This document shows, in pieces, positions 53,518 through 62,062 of a stretch of 64,000 bases of DNA. Origin of the DNA: SMBSF63 sp034003545 (GTDB taxonomy: Bacteria > Chloroflexota > Anaerolineae > Anaerolineales > Anaerolineaceae). The notes under the pieces were generated by a model. The model was given only the letters and a program-made list of their open reading frames with translations. It did not search any database and was not told the origin of the DNA. Location of the stretch: positions 21,364-85,363 of the forward strand of contig CAYURM010000013.1 of assembly GCA_964447155.1 (NCBI GenBank). The letters run 5' to 3'. Position numbers and translations under genes: made by a program. The number at the start of each line of letters is the position of its first letter. The first letter of the stretch is position 1.

Positions 53518-54438
53518 TTATCCCAATATACCAAATAATAACATCACGCCAAACAGGGAAACACCCGCTCCCAAGACAGCCCGCAGGGTCAACTTCTCAC
53601 CACGGATCGCCGCAATTGGCAAAATGAACAACGGACTGGTCGCCAGCAAGGTCTGCGCAATTCCTGCCGGGGAATGCTGAACCGCCAATTGCTGCAGCCA
53701 GATACAAACATACGTCCCCACAAAAGACACCAGCAAGATCATCAGCCACGTGCGCCAGGGCCGGGGAACCTTGCGCCACTCGCCTAACGGCTGTTTCTTG
53801 TACTTGATCCAGATATACAATACCACTGCCCCGGCAGCCAGCCGTAAAATTGCACTTTGCAGGGCGCTGATCGTTGTGAAACTGAACGCATACCGGGAAA
53901 GTACCAAACCGCTGGCCTGCGAAAGCGCAGCCAATATGCCGAACAGCACCCCGGTTTTCACATTTCGGTCTGCTCCCGTATTCTTATTCGCTCCACCATT
54001 GCCCTTTCGTTCCGAAATGACCCTCGCCACCCCGCCCACCGTGATAAATATCCCCAGCCAGGCAGTCGTTCGAAGATCTTCCCCCAAAAAGACCAGCGCA
54101 AGCAAGGCCGTCATCGGCGGGGCCAGTGTGCCAAGCAGCACCGCCTGACGCGCCCCCAAATGCTTCAAAGCCTCAAAATATGCCGTATCGCCAAGCCCTA
54201 TCCCGACTGCCCCGCTGACAATCAGAACGCCCAGCGCCAGCGGATGGATGCTTGTCAACGGCTCGCGCAAAAGGAACAAGGTTGCTGTCAACATGATCGT
54301 TGCGAAAATGCCTTTTAATAGATTCATCTCGATCGGCCGGATCTTTTTTCCAAGCCGTTCAAAAAGGATCGCCGAAATCGACCACAGAAAAGCGGCTGAT
54401 AATGCAAAAAACTCACCCTGATATTGCGTAAAAATCAT
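53518..54438 (-). CDS. EamA/DMT-family transporter
   Basis: 306 residues with ten TM segments in two EamA repeats. The repeats are recognisable from FFALSAAFLWSISAILFERL and, later, GVLFGILAALSQASGLVLSRYAF, with GDTAYFEALKHLGARQAVLLGTLAPPMTALLALVFLGED at the end of the first. DMT-superfamily proteins export amino acids, purines or drugs; the substrate is not predictable. AGGGA precedes ATG at 54438, and it lies 9 bp downstream of the MFS gene. Confidence 0.87.
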   Translation of the reverse strand: MIFTQYQGEFFALSAAFLWSISAILFERLGKKIRPIEMNLLKGIFATIMLTATLFLLREPLTSIHPLALGVLIVSGAVGIGLGDTAYFEALKHLGARQAVLLGTLAPPMTALLALVFLGEDLRTTAWLGIFITVGGVARVISERKGNGGANKNTGADRNVKTGVLFGILAALSQASGLVLSRYAFSFTTISALQSAILRLAAGAVVLYIWIKYKKQPLGEWRKVPRPWRTWLMILLVSFVGTYVCIWLQQLAVQHSPAGIAQTLLATSPLFILPIAAIRGEKLTLRAVLGAGVSLFGVMLLFGILG

Positions 54439-54447
54439 GAATAGTCC

Positions 54448-55743
54448 CTAATCGCCGACAACCGGCACATGTTGCAGCTTGCCAACCCGCGGCCGCCGCA
54501 GGAAAAACCACCATGCTGAAAACACCCCCAGCGCATACCCAATCCCCGCCCCCACAAAGGCCGGGCCAAAGCCATAATTCACCTGCAGCCAGCCGCTGAT
54601 CATTGAACTGATCCCCCAGCCCAGGCTGCCGCCTACCGTCAACATACTGGAAGCTACCGGCCTCAAGCCTGGTTCCACCTCATCCATCACAAAATTTTGA
54701 TACACCGGCCCGGCCATATTCATCAGCATAATGCGCACATTATAAGCCAGGGCTGCCAACCCAAACCAGGGAGACATTCCCAAAAGAACCAGAAACGGCA
54801 GCGACAACCCCCGGCTCAGGGTAAATAATTGCACCTTGCCAAATCGTTCCGCCAGCGGCGGCGCCGCCACCATGCCCACGCCCATCGCCAGCGAGCCGAA
54901 GGCAAATACCAGTCCAATTCTCTCGTCCGTCTGGTGATGAACATGCCGGAAGAATACATTCATAAACGGCATAATCAGGCCTGCGCCCAACGATGTTATC
55001 AGCACAGGCGTCACCAATTTACCCATTTTCCGTGACTGTTTCAGCATTTCCGGCCAACGCATCGCAACAGAAATTTCACTTTTTTGTAGCGGCTGCACCC
55101 TCATACGCAGCATTGGAAGTACCCCCAGTAACGTCAAACCTGCCATCACCAGCAGCGCAACTTTGTAGCCTGCTTCCACGTTAGCCACCAGACCTGCGCT
55201 CATCAACCAGCCCGGCAGCTTGCCGCCAGTCCAGTTCCCGCCAAACATGGCTGCCATCTGCATCGCAAATGCTGTACTGAACAAATATGTACGCTCTTCG
55301 TCCCCGCTGCTTTCCATCAAAAACGGCGCGATGGAAATCGTGATCAAACATTGCGCTCCGCCAAACAAGGCGCTCATTCCCAGAATAACCCACTGGCCTG
55401 GCACAAACACCATCGTCACTACAGACCCCGCGGTCAATGCCACCCCGCCAATCAGCACCCATTTCCGGCTGACCGTGCGCATCAGCACTGCTGAAAGAAG
55501 CGCCATTACGATGATGCTGGCATGATTCAACGAAACAAGCTTGCCAATAAAAGCTTCGTTATGTCCCAGACTGATCACAAAGAAATTGAACAGCAGATTG
55601 TAAATCCCCATCGCCGCACCCGTTAATAGAACACTGACCAAATACAGGCGGGCATTTGGCTTAAACTGCCGCAGGTGATTAAAATACACACTTCCCAGAT
55701 GATGCAGTTGTGATGAAACGGTTTTGATCTTCAATGTTTGCAA
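54448..55743 (-). CDS. MFS transporter
   Basis: 431 residues with about twelve TM segments of the major facilitator type. The loop between TM2 and TM3 reads SAVLMRTVSRKWVLIGG, and its symmetrical counterpart is PPLAERFGKVQLFTLSRG, both typical. It is most like proton-driven drug or metabolite exporters; substrate not assignable. The start is TTG at 55743, preceded by GAAAGAGA, and lies 6 bp after the regulator's stop, so it is directly controlled by the ArsR-type gene (inference). Confidence 0.85.
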   Translation of the reverse strand: MQTLKIKTVSSQLHHLGSVYFNHLRQFKPNARLYLVSVLLTGAAMGIYNLLFNFFVISLGHNEAFIGKLVSLNHASIIVMALLSAVLMRTVSRKWVLIGGVALTAGSVVTMVFVPGQWVILGMSALFGGAQCLITISIAPFLMESSGDEERTYLFSTAFAMQMAAMFGGNWTGGKLPGWLMSAGLVANVEAGYKVALLVMAGLTLLGVLPMLRMRVQPLQKSEISVAMRWPEMLKQSRKMGKLVTPVLITSLGAGLIMPFMNVFFRHVHHQTDERIGLVFAFGSLAMGVGMVAAPPLAERFGKVQLFTLSRGLSLPFLVLLGMSPWFGLAALAYNVRIMLMNMAGPVYQNFVMDEVEPGLRPVASSMLTVGGSLGWGISSMISGWLQVNYGFGPAFVGAGIGYALGVFSAWWFFLRRPRVGKLQHVPVVGD

Positions 55744-55749
55744 TCTCTT

Positions 55750-56829
55750 TCAGTTATTTGGTTTTTCATCCTTGGCAAGGATGAATTGCATCGTACCCTG
55801 CATGGCATCTTGTGCCCCTTCGTGCCGGAATGCATAGCGGCGTTTTCCTTCTGGCAGCAAAATGATCTGCACCAGCCCGGCCAGCCTCAACTGGTTCAAA
55901 TGGTGGATCACCGTCGGCGGTCGCAAACCCAGTTTTTTTGCCAGTTGACTGGGCGTCAGCGGTGCCTGCGCCAGATAGCGCAGAATACGCAGCCGGGTCG
56001 GGTCTGACAATGCCTTCAATCGCGCCACCAGCATCGGCGGCACCACTTCCCCCGGTACTAACCCTTCGTTATCATCCCGGCAGCCAAACACAATCCCTAC
56101 CCGATTGGCACCAATCCGATGGGTATGGATCAAAGGACTGCTCCAATACGACGGCGCAAGCACAAAATCAGGCGCAGGTTCATCTTCGTCATGAAAATAT
56201 TGTTCAAACTGAACCCCCTGTGACAAGGCTTCTAGCAACTGTTCAGTCCCCATCTGTTCCGCCATTCGCTGGGCTGTTAACAGCCCCTGCTCCTGCGCCT
56301 CCCGGACGTGTTCCTCACCTTCCGAAAAATATACCTGATAATAGTGCGTCACCGCTGTCAAATATCTCTCGCCAAATTTCGCTGGTTCCAGCCAGGCATT
56401 CTGCAAGGCTTCCATCTGTGCCGGCTTGAGCAAAATATTTTGTTTGCGGTAGTACGCTTTCACCACAGCCAGCTCTTCTGCCTTCCACCCGCGATTTTCG
56501 TCAGGTTTCAGCAAAATGGTGCGAACATCTTGCGGTGTGGCCGAATTGACCGTTAACGCCGCCAGCCGCTCTTCGGGCACAATCGCTGCCAGCGCCTCAA
56601 GAGCCGCCAAAGCCGTCTTGGGTTCCGCTTCCAGATTCATCAACCATGCAAGTGGCACCCGCACAAACGGTTGAAACTGCTCGATAGTTCCCCGATCTTC
56701 TGTTGTCAATCTGGAACGCACCCCTGCCGCCCAGGTTGGCCGCAGGCCATACCGTCCCGGATTCGTCAACACGCTCAGGCTGATAAACAGATCAAACGCG
56801 GTCCCAATTTCCCATTCAATTTTACTCAC
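55750..56829 (-). CDS. ArsR-family transcriptional regulator with N-terminal extension
   Basis: 359 residues. The C-terminal about 90 residues are a winged helix of the ArsR type (LKALSDPTRLRILRYLAQAPLTPSQLAKKLGLRPPTVIHHLNQLRLAGLVQIILLPEGKRRYAFR). The N-terminal 250 residues are helical and may sense a ligand; they resemble DUF5937-type regulators. No CxC metal-binding motif is present, so this is not a classical metal sensor. The start is GTG at 56829, with GGAG upstream. Its own promoter contains an 18-bp palindrome, which indicates autorepression. It heads a five-gene operon. Confidence 0.85.
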   Translation of the reverse strand: MSKIEWEIGTAFDLFISLSVLTNPGRYGLRPTWAAGVRSRLTTEDRGTIEQFQPFVRVPLAWLMNLEAEPKTALAALEALAAIVPEERLAALTVNSATPQDVRTILLKPDENRGWKAEELAVVKAYYRKQNILLKPAQMEALQNAWLEPAKFGERYLTAVTHYYQVYFSEGEEHVREAQEQGLLTAQRMAEQMGTEQLLEALSQGVQFEQYFHDEDEPAPDFVLAPSYWSSPLIHTHRIGANRVGIVFGCRDDNEGLVPGEVVPPMLVARLKALSDPTRLRILRYLAQAPLTPSQLAKKLGLRPPTVIHHLNQLRLAGLVQIILLPEGKRRYAFRHEGAQDAMQGTMQFILAKDEKPNN

Positions 56830-56841
56830 ATATATGCTCCA

Positions 56842-56859
56842 ATTAGATATATATCTAAT
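56842..56859. promoter_or_regulatory. Palindromic operator for the ArsR-type regulator
   Basis: ATTAGATATATATCTAAT is a perfect 18-bp palindrome starting 13 bp from the GTG codon and lying at the predicted transcription start. ArsR proteins bind such AT-rich palindromes. A partial half-site (TAGATAA) lies at 56864-56870, inside the -10. Confidence 0.75.
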
Positions 56860-56866
56860 ACGCTAG

Positions 56867-56895
56867 ATAATAACCGAACCGATTATTAAAGTCAA
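56867..56895 (-). promoter_or_regulatory. Promoter of the ArsR-type operon
   Basis: On the minus strand TTGACT (plus positions 56890-56895), a 17-bp spacer and TATTAT (56867-56872) form a near-consensus promoter. The predicted start near 56860 falls at the edge of the operator 56842-56859. Confidence 0.75.
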
Positions 56896-57083
56896 CACAT
56901 TGACTGGGTATTCACAATCTTTTTACCAGGCCGCATATTTTCCCGAAATTTTTTGTTTCCTGTGTAAAGCCCCTTCCCGCCAAATATTTTCCTCTCACAG
57001 CGGCGTTTTTCCCTGACCCCTGATGAACAAATTACCTGATTGGCTGATCACCTGATCTTCATACAACCTACCCTTCAAACCAG

Positions 57084-57112
57084 TTGACACATCCCTCGCT
57101 TGCTGGTATATT
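57084..57112 (+). promoter_or_regulatory. Promoter of the histidine operon
   Basis: A perfect -35 TTGACA (57084-57089), a 17-bp spacer and TATATT (57107-57112). The predicted start is about 57119-57121, which is 1-3 bases before the leader peptide ATG at 57122. The rest of the 57000-57083 region shows nothing else. Confidence 0.85.
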
Positions 57113-57121
57113 AATCCCATT

Positions 57122-57205
57122 ATGGCACTGAACGCATCGCTTCATCATCATGCAAAGCTTTCCCAACTCCCCACCGGTGGAGGTCTGTTGCGTTTCGTCA
57201 TCTAG
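57122..57205 (+). CDS. hisL: Histidine operon leader peptide
   Basis: A 27-residue ORF: MALNASL, then HHH (CAT CAT CAT at 57143-57151), AKLSQLPTGGGL and LRFVI, stop TAG at 57203-57205. Three consecutive His codons, the nearby intrinsic terminator and hisG directly downstream are the classical marks of translational attenuation. No SD precedes the ATG, and the promoter puts the transcript start 1-3 bases before it, so it would be translated as a leaderless message. The sequence is unlike the enteric hisL beyond the His run. Confidence 0.75.
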   Translation: MALNASLHHHAKLSQLPTGGGLLRFVI

Positions 57206-57231
57206 ACCCCAATTCGTCACATGCTCAATCT

Positions 57232-57255
57232 CCCCGGTAATCCGGGGTTTTTTTT
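57232..57255 (+). terminator. his attenuator terminator
   Basis: CCCCGG (57232-57237), loop TAAT, CCGGGG (57242-57247), then T8. It lies 26 bases past the leader stop and 48 bases before hisG. ACCGG (57173-57177), inside the leader ORF, can pair with CCGGT (57234-57238) in an alternative antiterminator (inference). Confidence 0.8.
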
Positions 57256-57295
57256 ATTATTTACGCACAAAACCTGACATTTTCTAGGAGAATTT

Positions 57296-58321
57296 ATGAA
57301 CAACGCTGCCACACCAGAACGACTGATCCGTTTATCCCTGCCCTCCAAAGGACGGCTGATGGATGACAGTCTTGACTTGCTTGCCGCCTGCGGGCTAAAA
57401 GTTTACAAGCCCAATCCCCGCCAGTACGAGGCCCGCATCCCCAACCTTCCCGAACTGGTCATCCTCTTCCAGCGCCCTGGTGACATTGTCGCTTCCGTGC
57501 GGGACGGCAGTGTAGAATTTGGCATTACCGGACTCGACACCCTCGAAGAAAAGCGGGGAACCGGTGATGAAATTCTCATCTTGCATGACGACCTGAAATT
57601 TGGCGGCTGCTCGCTCGAATTGGCCGTCCCGGAGGAATGGCAGGACGTGCAGGATGTCGCTTCCCTCACAGCCAAAGCAAAATCAATGACAAATACGCTG
57701 CGCATCGCCACCAAATTCCCCAATATCACCGCCCGCTACATGGAAAAACTGGATATCGATAGCGAATTGATCTATGCCGAAGGCACCCTCGAAACTGCCC
57801 CGGCTATCGGCTACGCAGATATGATCTCCGACTTGGTATCTTCCGGGCAAACCCTGCGGGATAACCGCCTGCGCCCGCTGACAGATGGCGTTATCCTCAA
57901 ATCCCAGGCCGTCCTCATGGGCAACAGACAATCCCTGAAGGAAAATCCCCGTGTATTGGATCTTGCCCGTCAGTTGCTGGAATACATTGAAGCCTACCTG
58001 CGTGCTACCGAAAGCCTGGCCGTCTTCGCCAATATGCGCGGCACTTCACCGGAGACGATTGCAAAGCGCATTTTTGATAAATGTTCTATCGACGGCCTGC
58101 AAGGTCCGACCGTTTCCCGCGTGATTGTGCGCGAAGAAGACCCAAACTGGTACGCTGTTAACATTATTATCCCCCGCAATACACTCGTCAAAACCATCAA
58201 CGAATTACGCGCCATCGGTGGCAGCGGCGTGGTTGTCATGCCCGTCAGCTATATTTTTGATGAAGAGCCTCCGCGCTATGCAGCCATGCTCAACGCCCTG
58301 GGAATGAGTACAAATAATTAA
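57296..58321 (+). CDS. hisG: ATP phosphoribosyltransferase (long form)
   Basis: 341 residues, the long form with a C-terminal regulatory domain, so no HisZ is needed. It catalyses ATP + PRPP to phosphoribosyl-ATP, the first step of histidine synthesis, and the long form is usually feedback-inhibited by histidine. Motifs are LSLPSKGRLMDDSL, FGITGLDTLEE, and EGTLETAPAIGYADMISDLVSSGQTLRDNRL (the PRPP-binding region). The C-terminal part (SRVIVREEDPNWYAVNIIIPRNTLVKTINELRAIGGSGVVVMP) is the ferredoxin-like regulatory domain. AGGAG precedes ATG at 57296. Confidence 0.96.
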   Translation: MNNAATPERLIRLSLPSKGRLMDDSLDLLAACGLKVYKPNPRQYEARIPNLPELVILFQRPGDIVASVRDGSVEFGITGLDTLEEKRGTGDEILILHDDLKFGGCSLELAVPEEWQDVQDVASLTAKAKSMTNTLRIATKFPNITARYMEKLDIDSELIYAEGTLETAPAIGYADMISDLVSSGQTLRDNRLRPLTDGVILKSQAVLMGNRQSLKENPRVLDLARQLLEYIEAYLRATESLAVFANMRGTSPETIAKRIFDKCSIDGLQGPTVSRVIVREEDPNWYAVNIIIPRNTLVKTINELRAIGGSGVVVMPVSYIFDEEPPRYAAMLNALGMSTNN

Positions 58322-58332
58322 AAGGAACCCTC

Positions 58333-59655
58333 ATGTTACGTATATTTTCCCCTGAAGAAGCCCGCCAATCTATCCTCAAACGCGTCCCGATGGATGAAAT
58401 GGTCATCCCTGAAACCGTCCTGCAGCGCACCGCCGAATTATTTGGCGAACCGCTCACCCCAACCCAGGCCGTGGATCGCATTCTGACCGATGTCCGCCGC
58501 CGCGGCGACGCGGCCTTGCGTGAATGGTCGCAGCGCCTGGATGGCAGCACACCGGAAAATTTCGCCGTGCCCGTTGAAGAACTGCAAGCCGCTTTGGAAC
58601 AAATTCCTGCTGATCTGCGCCAGGCCCTGGAATTGGCTGCCTCCCGCGTGCGACAGTTCCACGAAGCCCAACCCGTTACTTCCTGGATGACCCAGAAAAT
58701 GGGCGGCACCGTCGGCCAATACATGCGCCCCATCCTGCGCGTCGGCCTCTACATCCCCGCCGGCAGCGCCCCGCTGCCTTCCTCCGTGCTCATGTCCGCC
58801 ATCCCAGCCCAGGTCGCTGGTGTGTCTGAGATCGTTCTGGTTGCGCCTCCGAATCGCCAAACCGGCAAGATCGACCCCACCATTCTCGCCTCCGCCGCCC
58901 TGCTCGGCCTGACCGAGGTATACGCCATCGGCGGCGCGCAGGCCATCGCTGCGCTGGCTTACGGCACGGAATCCATCAATCCGGTCAAGAAGATCTTCGG
59001 CCCCGGCAACCTCTTCGTTTCCCTCGCCAAACGTCAGGTCTTCGGCTTCGTCGGCATCGACAGCATCGCCGGCCCCACCGAGACCGTCGTGATTGCAGAC
59101 GAAAACGCCAAACCGGAATGGGTTGCCGCTGATCTCCTCGCCCAGGCCGAACACGATGTCCTCGCCAGTGCCATCCTCCTTTCGCCATCTGAAACACTGA
59201 TCGAAGCCGTTCAGGTGGAAGTCGAAAAGCAGATCAAGGCAAGAACCCGCAGCCAGATCATTGCTGCCTCGATGAACAACCGCTCCGGTGCTGTCCTGAC
59301 CGCTGATCTACAGGAAGCCGTTGACTTATCCAACGACTATGGTCCCGAACACCTTTGCCTGGCCGTCGCCGACCCCTGGCGTCTGGCCGAAAAAATCACC
59401 GCTGCCGGCGGCATCTTCGTCGGTGAACACTCTTTTGAAGTCCTCGGCGACTACGTTGCCGGACCCAGTCACGTCATGCCCACCGGCGGCTCAGCCCACT
59501 TCAGCTCACCGCTCAACGTGCTCGATTTCGTGCACGTCGTCAGCCTCGTCGCCCTCGACCCGGCCACCGCCCAGGCGATTGGCCCGGCTGCCGTCACCAT
59601 CGCATCCGCTGAACAGCTTGATGCCCACGCCAATTCCGCACAGGTGCGCTTATGA
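58333..59655 (+). CDS. hisD: Histidinol dehydrogenase
   Basis: 440 residues, standard length. It performs the last two oxidations of histidine synthesis, using zinc and NAD. Motifs are AQPVTSWMTQKMGGTVGQYMRPILRVGLYIPAG, NPVKKIFGPGNLFVSLAKRQVFG, the metal site LAQAEHDVLA (Gln and His) and SNDYGPEHLCLA, and the late HEHS-like GEHSFEVLGDYVAGPSHVMPTGGSA. AAAGGA precedes ATG at 58333. The stop overlaps hisC (ATGA). Confidence 0.96.
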   Translation: MLRIFSPEEARQSILKRVPMDEMVIPETVLQRTAELFGEPLTPTQAVDRILTDVRRRGDAALREWSQRLDGSTPENFAVPVEELQAALEQIPADLRQALELAASRVRQFHEAQPVTSWMTQKMGGTVGQYMRPILRVGLYIPAGSAPLPSSVLMSAIPAQVAGVSEIVLVAPPNRQTGKIDPTILASAALLGLTEVYAIGGAQAIAALAYGTESINPVKKIFGPGNLFVSLAKRQVFGFVGIDSIAGPTETVVIADENAKPEWVAADLLAQAEHDVLASAILLSPSETLIEAVQVEVEKQIKARTRSQIIAASMNNRSGAVLTADLQEAVDLSNDYGPEHLCLAVADPWRLAEKITAAGGIFVGEHSFEVLGDYVAGPSHVMPTGGSAHFSSPLNVLDFVHVVSLVALDPATAQAIGPAAVTIASAEQLDAHANSAQVRL

Positions 59656-60770
59656 AAACTGCTGCCCGCTTCGATGATTTTTCGCCTTACACGCCGATTG
59701 AACCCTTCGAGGTACTCTCCAAACGCCTCGGCCGCGACCCCAAAGAGATCATCAAGGTCGATGCCAACGAGAATCCCTACGGTCCATCTCCAAAAATCCG
59801 CCAGGCATTGGCCGATTTACAGTGGCCGCACATCTACCCCGACCCCGAAAGCCGAGAGCTGCGCACAGCCCTGGCAGATTTCACCGGCGCACCGATGGAA
59901 AACCTGGTCGCTGGTGCCGGTGCAGACGAACTGATTGACCTCACCCTGCGTGTCATCCTCGAACCTGGCGACAGCATCATCAACTGCCCGCCCACCTTCG
60001 GCATGTATTCCTTTGAAACCCAACTCAACGCCGGGGAGGTGATCAACATCCAGCGCACACCGGACTTTTCCGTCAACCTGGACGCCATCAAACAGGCCGT
60101 CGCACAATACCAGCCCAAAGCCATCTTCCTCACCACCCCCAACAACCCCGATGGCAGCTTCCCCGAACCGGAAATCATTGATGCGATCCTCGATCTGCCT
60201 GTCCTCGTTATTCTGGATGAAGCCTACATCGAATTCAGCGGCGCAGTTGGCGGACGCTTTGGCGAAAAACTGAGCCGTATCCAGCAGGTCACTGAGCGAG
60301 AAAACCTCATCGTCCTGCGTACCTTCAGCAAATGGGCAGCCCTTGCCGGTCTGCGCGTGGGCTATGGCGCTTTCCCTGACTGGATTCTCACCGCTCTCTG
60401 GAAAGCAAAACAACCCTATAATGTAAATGTCGCCGCAAACGTAGCCGCCCTGGCCTCCCTGGAAGACCTGGACTACCTTTCCGGCAACGTGGCCCGCCTG
60501 CGCGCCGAACGAGATCGGCTTTATGAGCGATTGAAATCCGTCCCCTACCTGCATCCCTACCCCTCCCAGGCCAATTTCATCCTCTGCCAGGTGGAAAATA
60601 TTCAGGCCATTGAAATCAAGAACCTCCTCCTGAAGCAAGGTATCATGGTGCGTTACTACGCCACCCCCCTGCTGGAGAACTACATCCGTCTCAGCATTGG
60701 CCGCCCGGAAGAAAACAAGGCCGTCTACGATGCATTAATGCAAATTGCTGCTGAAAGGAATCTGTCATGA
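59652..60770 (+). CDS. hisC: Histidinol-phosphate aminotransferase
   Basis: 372 residues of a class-I PLP aminotransferase. Motifs are VDANENPYGPSPKI (substrate-binding), GAGADELIDL, CPPTFGMYSFETQLN, TTPNNPDGS, LDEAYIEFSG and the PLP lysine in RTFSKWAALAGLRVGYG. It converts imidazole-acetol phosphate to histidinol phosphate. Its start overlaps the hisD stop and its stop overlaps hisB, so translation is coupled through all three. Confidence 0.96.
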   Translation: MKTAARFDDFSPYTPIEPFEVLSKRLGRDPKEIIKVDANENPYGPSPKIRQALADLQWPHIYPDPESRELRTALADFTGAPMENLVAGAGADELIDLTLRVILEPGDSIINCPPTFGMYSFETQLNAGEVINIQRTPDFSVNLDAIKQAVAQYQPKAIFLTTPNNPDGSFPEPEIIDAILDLPVLVILDEAYIEFSGAVGGRFGEKLSRIQQVTERENLIVLRTFSKWAALAGLRVGYGAFPDWILTALWKAKQPYNVNVAANVAALASLEDLDYLSGNVARLRAERDRLYERLKSVPYLHPYPSQANFILCQVENIQAIEIKNLLLKQGIMVRYYATPLLENYIRLSIGRPEENKAVYDALMQIAAERNLS

Positions 60771-61372
60771 GTGACACCCCCCTCCGCCAAAGTAAAATCA
60801 GCCGCACTACCGGCGAAACAAGGATCGAACTTGCCCTGGATATCGACGGCACCGGCAAACACGACATTTCCACCGGTGTGCCCTTCTTCGACCACATGCT
60901 CACCCAGATTGCCGTCCATGGTCTTTTCGACCTAAAGCTGCACGCGCAGGGTGACCTGGAGATCGACCCGCACCACACCATTGAAGACACCGGTCTCGCC
61001 CTCGGCCAGGCTTTTCGCGAAGCTCTCGGCGACCGGCGCGGCATCGTGCGCATGGCCTCTGCCTACTGCCCAATGGATGAAACCCTGGCCCTCGTCGCCG
61101 TGGATTTCTCCGGCCGTCCCTACACAGTTGTCCAGGCGGAATGGCATGCGCCCTTCATTGGCGGCGTTCCTGTCACCCTCTTCCCCCATTTTCTGGAAAG
61201 CTTCGCCCTCGAAGCACGCTGCAACCTGCACGCCCGCGTCCTCTATGGCCGTGATGACCACCACCAGGCCGAGGCCATCTTCAAAGCTCTCGCCCGTGCC
61301 ATGAATGCCGCGGTACAGATCGATCCCCGCCGTGCCGGAACCATCCCATCCAGCAAAGGCGTGCTGTTCTAG
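60767..61372 (+). CDS. hisB: Imidazoleglycerol-phosphate dehydratase
   Basis: 201 residues, the monofunctional form without the phosphatase domain found in enterics. The dehydratase metal sites are FFDHMLTQIAVHGLFDL, DPHHTIEDTGLALGQAF, FPHFLESFA and DDHHQAEAIFKALARAM. It forms imidazole-acetol phosphate. Because HisB is monofunctional, histidinol-phosphate phosphatase must be encoded elsewhere. ATG at 60767 overlaps hisC; the hisH start follows 8 bp after its stop. Confidence 0.96.
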   Translation: MSDTPLRQSKISRTTGETRIELALDIDGTGKHDISTGVPFFDHMLTQIAVHGLFDLKLHAQGDLEIDPHHTIEDTGLALGQAFREALGDRRGIVRMASAYCPMDETLALVAVDFSGRPYTVVQAEWHAPFIGGVPVTLFPHFLESFALEARCNLHARVLYGRDDHHQAEAIFKALARAMNAAVQIDPRRAGTIPSSKGVLF

Positions 61373-61380
61373 GAGCCTCC

Positions 61381-62001
61381 ATGCAAAACTACGATGCCAT
61401 CCTGATCGACGCCGGAACGGGCAACCTGCACTCCGTATACAACGCCCTCCTCCCCCTCGGCTTCTCGATCAAGCTCAGCAAGGACCCGCATGACCTGCAA
61501 GCCGCTGACCGCATCATCCTCCCCGGCGTAGGTGCATTTGGCGGCTTCATGGAAGGTCTTGACCGCTGTGATCTGATTCCCGCCATTCAGGAGGCTGCCC
61601 AGCGCGGCACACCCCTATTCGGCATCTGTGTCGGCATGCAGGCTCTGTTTGCCTACAGCACCGAAATGGGACAACACCCCGGTTTGGAACTCCTGCCCGG
61701 CAAGGTGATCCGCTTTGAAAACACCCCCGGCTTCAAAATCCCCCACACCGGCTGGAATCAACTCTGGTTTGGCGAGCACCCCAGCCCGCTCTTCCAGTGC
61801 TTGCCCGATGGTAGCCATGCCTATTTCAACCACGCCTGGTACTGCCTGCCCGAAGACGATTCTGTAACCGCTGCCCGCACCGACTATATACGCAACTTCA
61901 CCTCCGCTGTCCAGAGAGACAACATCGTTGGCGTCCAGTTCCACCCTGAAAAAAGTCAGCAAGTTGGCCAGCGAATATTACAAAATTTCTTTACACTCTA
62001 A
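61381..62001 (+). CDS. hisH: Imidazole glycerol phosphate synthase, glutaminase subunit
   Basis: 206 residues of a class-I glutamine amidotransferase. It has DAGTGNLHSVYNAL, the nucleophile elbow PLFGICVGMQALF with catalytic Cys, and the His/Glu pair in VGVQFHPEKSQQ. It supplies ammonia to HisF. AGGAG precedes ATG at 61381. A strong hairpin (62008-62030) separates it from hisA. Confidence 0.95.
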   Translation: MQNYDAILIDAGTGNLHSVYNALLPLGFSIKLSKDPHDLQAADRIILPGVGAFGGFMEGLDRCDLIPAIQEAAQRGTPLFGICVGMQALFAYSTEMGQHPGLELLPGKVIRFENTPGFKIPHTGWNQLWFGEHPSPLFQCLPDGSHAYFNHAWYCLPEDDSVTAARTDYIRNFTSAVQRDNIVGVQFHPEKSQQVGQRILQNFFTL

Positions 62002-62007
62002 CCTCCT

Positions 62008-62030
62008 CCCCTCCCGCTTGCCGGGAGGGG
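62008..62030. repeat. Intercistronic hairpin between hisH and hisA
   Basis: CCCCTCCCG (62008-62016) pairs with CGGGAGGGG (62022-62030), loop CTTGC, within the C/G-rich tract 62002-62044. No T-run follows, so the operon should continue. Similar C/G-rich hairpins are common dispersed repeats in bacterial genomes and may stabilise mRNA. Confidence 0.55.
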
Positions 62031-62062
62031 GCCGGGGGGAGGGGATGAAAGGACCATACCCC

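Noticed and set aside
57122..57295. T-box riboswitch in the his leader
   Set aside because: No T-box sequence or specifier loop is visible; a His-coding leader ORF with terminator explains the region better.
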